NCBI GenBank assembly: GCA_052161605.1
Contig: CP197409.1
Source of the DNA: JBKCUI01 sp052161605
GTDB taxonomy: Bacteria; Planctomycetota; Planctomycetia; Pirellulales; Pirellulaceae
Length of the DNA stretch: 64,000 nt
Reading direction: 5' to 3' (one strand)
Shown: positions 59,364 to 64,000 of the stretch, piece by piece
How the letters are laid out: each line of letters starts with the position of its first letter
Numbering within the stretch: position 1 is the stretch's first letter
Made by a program: the position numbers and the translations under genes
Notes under the pieces: generated by a model
Database searches by the model: none
Told to the model about the DNA's origin: nothing
What the model saw: the letters and a program-made list of their open reading frames with translations, nothing else

Positions 59364-60724
59364 TCAGTTGCCTCTTGATCATTTATCTGCCGAAAAAGGT
59401 CCCGTTGCACGTGTTGCATTAGGTCTTGCGCTTCCGATCGGTCAAGGATGCGATCGTCGTACCTGAGAGTCAGGCGACCTCTTTCTCCAAATTGCACGAA
59501 TGTAAAGGCAGCAACCATATACGGATTGAGCGGCGCTAAGATTTCGAAATCCTTGACAATGATATCGCCTGACATTAAAGCAGAATTGTGATTTTTTGCT
59601 GAATACAAAGGGGACTTTGCAAACACCTTTCCGAGATTTGAAAAAACAAAACTCGTTTCACAGCGTCTAACTCTCTTCGAGGCGTGTCGCCCCCACGAAA
59701 GAATCTTTCGAAGCCAAATCGAGAAGATAAACAGCAATGCCAGTTTGTTCTCTTTGATCAAATTCATCTCTGCATGAATCCCTTGTAGCAACGAATCCGG
59801 ATCCCTAATCTGAACAGGAGTTCGATCAAGAAACACCGCACTTACGACATTGCAGGCGGAAAGTGTTTTCATCTCGTGAGCGGTCCTCATGTTGACCGGG
59901 ATCATCGCGCGTATCCAATCGTTGTCCAATTGTAATTCCCGTGAACCGCGAAAAGCGGCGATACCTCTAAATAATCCGGTGGCAAGGCACTCGTTCATGG
60001 AAACCCGTTTCCATGTTGCATGACGTTTTAGTCTCTGAATATCGCTTTCGGAAAGAGAAATACTTTCGGTCGCAACTTGTTCCGGTTTCTCTGAGCCTCT
60101 TTCGTGCGGCACAATGGGAACAGGATGCCGCAGTAGAAATTGGCGAACACCCGCGAGGCCTATAGCTTGTTGAGGGAGAATCCGAATGATTTTACCCCAA
60201 CTCAAACCAAACCGATTCCTTAGAAACAAGTCCTCTATAGATCGCTCGGGAGGGTTGTGCAAAGCCCCACGAAATTCCGCATCATAAATGAGAAGCAGTT
60301 CATGGATGGCTCGGATTATGCCCAGTCCGTCAGCTTGAGCGTGATGGTACTGGATAAATAGAGTCGAACTCGCCTTGCCCTCGATTGACTCCGTTTCCAC
60401 CACAAACAAGTGAAGCGCTTTACCCGTCTCCAGCGATAGCGTTTTTGGCTCAGGCCAGCCCGACGAGGTTAACGCGGATTCGGTTATCCAATGAACCGAA
60501 GCCACGGACTCATGGATATGCCATTGATGTCCATTTCGTTGTCTTGTGACCTTTGATGAGAGCAGGGGATGAAGCTTCAACCAGCGGAATACAGAGCGTT
60601 CGAAAATGTTTCGATTCAAAGATCCTATTAGAGTCAGCTTGACCCAAATGTCACATGGATATTCCCGAGAATCCTGGGCCACCATTAGTTCTTCAAAGGG
60701 AGTAAAGGGGATTTTACGGTTCAT
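59357..60724 (-). CDS. Condensation/wax-synthase-like acyltransferase
   Basis: 455 residues from ATG 60724 (MNRKIPFTPFEELMVAQDSR); a longer frame to 60766 is less typical. The catalytic HHxxxDG motif is present as YHHAQADGLG (about residue 140), as in NRPS condensation domains, PapA-type mycolipid acyltransferases and bacterial wax-ester/DGAT enzymes. The C-terminal part has the paired NLGKVFAKS and GERGRLTLRYDDRILDRSEA stretches of this superfamily. Such enzymes join a fatty acyl or polyketide chain to an alcohol. It overlaps the transporter gene by 11 bases and the GT2 gene by 7. Confidence 0.85.
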   Translation of the reverse strand: MNRKIPFTPFEELMVAQDSREYPCDIWVKLTLIGSLNRNIFERSVFRWLKLHPLLSSKVTRQRNGHQWHIHESVASVHWITESALTSSGWPEPKTLSLETGKALHLFVVETESIEGKASSTLFIQYHHAQADGLGIIRAIHELLLIYDAEFRGALHNPPERSIEDLFLRNRFGLSWGKIIRILPQQAIGLAGVRQFLLRHPVPIVPHERGSEKPEQVATESISLSESDIQRLKRHATWKRVSMNECLATGLFRGIAAFRGSRELQLDNDWIRAMIPVNMRTAHEMKTLSACNVVSAVFLDRTPVQIRDPDSLLQGIHAEMNLIKENKLALLFIFSIWLRKILSWGRHASKRVRRCETSFVFSNLGKVFAKSPLYSAKNHNSALMSGDIIVKDFEILAPLNPYMVAAFTFVQFGERGRLTLRYDDRILDRSEAQDLMQHVQRDLFRQINDQEATEC

Positions 60725-63035
60725 GGCCGCTCTGTCCGGACGGAGACTGATTGGTGACCGGCCCAAGATCTTTACGTCTTTCCCAATAGAATAAATGGTG
60801 TAGCGGTGATAGAAGAATAGCGGGAGTGAGGATGAGATCGCTGAGCAAGCCTACGAACAGTAATGCAAAGGTCAACCAAGCGAACCGAGCCACCGGCACA
60901 AAAGAACTCCACGAAAACACAAGCATCCCTAGACCGCACACCAGTGCGGTTTGTACGATCGCCCCCCCACAGCACCGAATCGCTTCATCGACTGCATGCG
61001 ATGGGGATAGGCCTTGTTTTCTTGATTCGCGAAAATGGGTTATGAAATGCAAAGTATCATCAACACAAACACCCATCATCACACTGGCCGTGAGGACCGT
61101 TCCGAGTTCCACCTCCAATCCATACCATCCCATCAGACCAAATACCATTAAAGCAGGAGTGACGTTAGGAATCATGGTCAATAGACCACCAGAGAAGCTT
61201 TTGAAAAGTACAGCCATCGCGACAGCAATAGAAATAAATGCGAAAGTAAAGCTGTTCAAGAGATCGAGCAACAGTTGCCGCTGCGTTCTGTAAATGAAGG
61301 GAACACCACCTCCAACCTCCACGGTTACGGCTCCGGATTGATCCTCCGCGAGAAACTGATCGATCTCATGTTGTAATCGATCTAGAAGTTCGGAATACTC
61401 AACGGATTTGGAGCCCGCAACGCGTCCGCTAATCCGCCAGCTTTGTTCTACCTCATCTTCATAAAGATATCTCGAATCCTGAAATCGCCCTGTAGCATCA
61501 CTAATTCGTTTGCCAATTAGCCCGCGTCTCGCTGCATACTTGGCTCCTCGTTCCGTGGGAATCGACGGGACGAAGTTAAGCACTGAAAGGGTACTTTCGA
61601 TCTCTGGGATGGCAATAACCCGATCTCGCAGTTTTTCCAAAGCTAGCAGCCTGGTCGTGTAATCGGTGTTTAGTAAGCTCGAATTCCCATCGTACTTCAG
61701 TACAAACTCAACCGGCACTAATGGACCGATACGACTTTCCAGCCATTCATAATCTTGTACAAGTTTCGACTGTGTCGAGAGAAGCTTGTGCGTTCCAACG
61801 CTTGTCTTGAGCTTCGTAACACCGAATGAGAATCCAATCAGAGTTATTAGCCAGACGACGATAATCGTTCGAGGTGCGCGACGCACTATTCGGATGATGT
61901 ACAGTGCGAATGACTGGTCAGTTTTTGTTTTATCTACAATTCCTTGAGATTCAGGAATTAACCTCCCATACCATCGCCGAGAGCTAGTCCATTTCCCGTG
62001 AATGGAAAGAATCGCTAGTACGGTCAAAGCATTGATCGGAACCAAAATGGCAGAGTAGAATCCGAACGATCGAATAGGAATCAGTTCACTTGAGCAAAGA
62101 GAGAGAAAGCCGAGGGCTGTTGTCAATGCTGCGAGCAGTGACGGTGTCCAAGCAACTCTCAATGCAATGAGTGCTGGTTTACTACGGCTGACTTTTTGAG
62201 CTTCCCTGAAGTAACCAAGATAATGAAGACCTGCTGAAATCGTCAAAACGAAGCAGAGGTTCGCAACAAGCAGTTGCACTGAATCGATGTAACCGTTACT
62301 CAAGTAGATGCAGGCCAAAGCCACATGCTGACTAAAGACGGCACAAAGGAACAGTGTTGCGACGAGCAAAAACTGTTTGAGCGATACAACGAGAATGGCG
62401 AGGCATACTATATAGGATACGGCATTAAGTAACAGGAGATTTTCGCCAGCTGCTTCGTCAACAGCAACAGAATCTGCCGTTGTCCCTGCGATATGAATTT
62501 CATCACGTGGCAACCCCGTCACCGAGGTCGATGCTTGCCATGCCCACTCGACAGCAGATCGACGATCTTGCATTCCAGCATCGGAGATTAACGCAATGAT
62601 GCATGTCTGTTTGCCATCTGCGCCGATGAAAATACCCTGCATCCCTGCCTTGGCCCTCGCCGAAGTCAAATCCTTGAGTGACTCCAACGCATCGTCCGCA
62701 GTTGTCGCTCTTTGAAAGTAAACGACACCATCATCCGCAGGTGAAGTTAAGCGGGTCGCGAGTGCTGCGGCACGGGCATCCGAAAATGTGCAGCCCTCCC
62801 AGCTGATCATCAGAAATTCATCGCTACCGAATCGTTCCACAAATCGATAAAGACTTTGGGTTTCGGCAAAGCTCGCGGGTAGCCAGTCCTCAATTCGATT
62901 CTGACTCTTCTGGATCGCTTGTTGTGCAAACCAACCAGCGACTGGCCACACGCAAGCAACGAGAATTATCGCCAATACAGGGAGCCAGCGAGGCGGCCAC
63001 GCCTTGTTGGTTTCGTCGTGCCTATTGATTGCCAT
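60714..63035 (-). CDS. RND/MMPL-type transporter
   Basis: 773 residues. The architecture is two halves each starting with a membrane helix, followed by a large soluble loop and helical bundles (about 12 predicted transmembrane segments). The final bundle includes MIPNVTPALMVFGLMGWYGL and VMMGVCVDDTLHFITHFRES. A Patched/MmpL-like family protein: MmpL transporters in mycobacteria export glycolipids and polyketide lipids. It lies between an acyl-reductase-like SDR and an acyltransferase, so lipid export is the natural reading. It begins 56 bases after the SDR stop. Confidence 0.9.
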   Translation of the reverse strand: MAINRHDETNKAWPPRWLPVLAIILVACVWPVAGWFAQQAIQKSQNRIEDWLPASFAETQSLYRFVERFGSDEFLMISWEGCTFSDARAAALATRLTSPADDGVVYFQRATTADDALESLKDLTSARAKAGMQGIFIGADGKQTCIIALISDAGMQDRRSAVEWAWQASTSVTGLPRDEIHIAGTTADSVAVDEAAGENLLLLNAVSYIVCLAILVVSLKQFLLVATLFLCAVFSQHVALACIYLSNGYIDSVQLLVANLCFVLTISAGLHYLGYFREAQKVSRSKPALIALRVAWTPSLLAALTTALGFLSLCSSELIPIRSFGFYSAILVPINALTVLAILSIHGKWTSSRRWYGRLIPESQGIVDKTKTDQSFALYIIRIVRRAPRTIIVVWLITLIGFSFGVTKLKTSVGTHKLLSTQSKLVQDYEWLESRIGPLVPVEFVLKYDGNSSLLNTDYTTRLLALEKLRDRVIAIPEIESTLSVLNFVPSIPTERGAKYAARRGLIGKRISDATGRFQDSRYLYEDEVEQSWRISGRVAGSKSVEYSELLDRLQHEIDQFLAEDQSGAVTVEVGGGVPFIYRTQRQLLLDLLNSFTFAFISIAVAMAVLFKSFSGGLLTMIPNVTPALMVFGLMGWYGLEVELGTVLTASVMMGVCVDDTLHFITHFRESRKQGLSPSHAVDEAIRCCGGAIVQTALVCGLGMLVFSWSSFVPVARFAWLTFALLFVGLLSDLILTPAILLSPLHHLFYWERRKDLGPVTNQSPSGQSGHEP

Positions 63036-63091
63036 TTTCGAGACTTTGACCTTAAGAGATGAAAATCACGAGGGGCAATGGCTTGGCTTGT

Positions 63092-64000
63092 TTAATTCGG
63101 TGCGTTTTCTCGCCGTATTTTGGGCATATTGCTAGGAAAGAAGTGATCCAAAAAGTCCGGGTGAGCATTTTGCCCCTCTTTCCGTGGTGCAGAGGATATC
63201 ATTTTTTCAAACTCTTCGATCGAAACCCGCACCGTCATGCTGTCATCCGCCTTAATGCCAGGTTCGATAGCTAACGACTGATCGGATTGTCGATGGAATG
63301 TCCATTGCCCACCCCCTGGACCGAGGATATCAAAAGCGATTTTGGAAGAGCAAGGTGGATCGGAGGAGACCATCCGGTAGTTTTCAAAGAATTTTTTTGC
63401 ATCGAGCTTTACCGTCCCCTTTTTAACCCGTCTTTTTCCCCAACGATCTTCCTCGCCATATCGCATGTAAGTGTGAATCATCGATTCATCGATAATCGGA
63501 CACGGCAGTTCGGGAGCATAGGTTTTTGTGTTCATGCAGTCAAAGGTAGGATCCGTTCTCTCGTAGTTGGAATACATGGTAAAGGCGGGCAGTATCTCAG
63601 CTTCGAAATCGCTGTAGGTTGAGGGATCCGGTTTCTGCTCTCCTACGTATTCAACCCCAGTTGAGCCGAAATAACTGTAGCCCGCATCAATCAGGAGTTT
63701 GGGGGTAAGACAAGTCTCTGGAGCCAGATGAAAGGTTCGCCCATGTGCTTCCGGAGAACTGTAGAGCTTTGCGATAACTTTCGACACCCAGTCAACAGGA
63801 ATCACATTACGTCGTTCATCACCTGTCATAGGTAGACGCAAACGAGTGACACGTTTGCCGTCTGGTCCCAAGGGTTGGCGAGGGACCAATAGAGCCATTA
63901 AACGGAGGTATAGATAAATCCCGTGATAGGTATTCGTGTAACCCGTCTCAGAGTCACCAGCGATCACTGCGGGGCGATACACAGTAAGATTTTGAATTTG
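63092..64000 (-). CDS. SDR acyl-reductase-like protein with SCP2-like C-terminus (5' end outside window)
   Basis: Visible part ~302 residues; the frame stays open to the right edge (QIQNLTVYRPAVIAGDSETG), so the gene begins beyond it. The YRPAVIAGDSETG motif is that of the NAD_binding_4 group: fatty acyl-CoA and thioester reductases. The C-terminal ~100 residues (FDILGPGGGQWTFHRQSDQS, PGIKADDSMTVRVSIEEFEK) resemble an SCP2 sterol/lipid-carrier domain. A reductase plus lipid-carrier fusion would suit a lipid-modifying enzyme. The Rossmann GxxGxxG N-terminus is not visible. It is the first visible gene of the glycolipid-type operon. Confidence 0.75.
   Translation of the reverse strand, partial: QIQNLTVYRPAVIAGDSETGYTNTYHGIYLYLRLMALLVPRQPLGPDGKRVTRLRLPMTGDERRNVIPVDWVSKVIAKLYSSPEAHGRTFHLAPETCLTPKLLIDAGYSYFGSTGVEYVGEQKPDPSTYSDFEAEILPAFTMYSNYERTDPTFDCMNTKTYAPELPCPIIDESMIHTYMRYGEEDRWGKRRVKKGTVKLDAKKFFENYRMVSSDPPCSSKIAFDILGPGGGQWTFHRQSDQSLAIEPGIKADDSMTVRVSIEEFEKMISSAPRKEGQNAHPDFLDHFFPSNMPKIRRENAPN

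Overview
The window looks like chromosomal DNA of a planctomycete, most likely a Rhodopirellula/Pirellulaceae-type organism. The evidence is a DUF1549/DUF1553 protein with a CYACHG haem motif followed by a DUF1501 protein, Tat-exported Gfo/Idh/MocA and DUF1501 proteins, a TIGR03000-like secreted Gly-rich protein, a TIGR04222 protein, and a KDO pathway gene that implies a Gram-negative envelope. I see no rRNA, tRNA, CRISPR array, transposase or phage gene. The assignment rests on gene families, not on a database search.

Layout. 1-0.9 kb: 3' part of a sulfide:quinone oxidoreductase. 1.3-4.4 kb: hpf, a PTS EIIA, HPr and Enzyme I with no sugar permease, so probably a regulatory phosphorelay. 4.5-9.9 kb: RNase E/G, kdsA, a lipoprotein and a 2-hydroxyacid dehydrogenase. 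10-20.2 kb: a FAD oxidoreductase and a 2942-residue cyclic beta-1,2-glucan synthase on the minus strand. 20.3-36 kb: an accessory stress/envelope region of small membrane proteins (DUF1328, DUF3309), SPFH, radical SAM, BON-like, MpsC-like, DUF4142, CsbD-like and CBS-M50 protease genes around a giant CheB-CheR-PAS-histidine kinase and its NarL-type regulator. Its intergenic spaces contain two divergent candidate structured RNAs, each with a promoter and an intrinsic terminator.

35.9-44.1 kb: a sigma-54-dependent activator diverges from a seven-iron ferredoxin and a SUF iron-sulfur operon (sufA-like, sufB, sufC, sufD, a rhodanese, sufE) that lacks sufS. A good -24/-12 element lies in the divergent spacer. 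44.2-54.9 kb: DUF21 and DUF502 membrane proteins, the DUF1549/DUF1553 plus DUF1501 pair, a Gfo/Idh/MocA protein preceded by 32-bp repeats, a TIGR04222 protein and a DinB/GRDP-like pair. 55.1-56.8 kb: a lipoprotein and a methyltransferase.

56.8-64 kb (minus strand, running off the right edge): a tightly packed operon encoding an acyl-reductase-like SDR with a C-terminal SCP2-like region, an RND/MmpL-type transporter, a condensation/wax-synthase-like acyltransferase and two paralogous membrane GT2 glycosyltransferases. Together these look like a pathway that makes and exports an acylated glycolipid. This, the candidate regulatory RNAs at 23.4-23.9 kb and the sufS-less SUF locus are the most interesting parts of the window.
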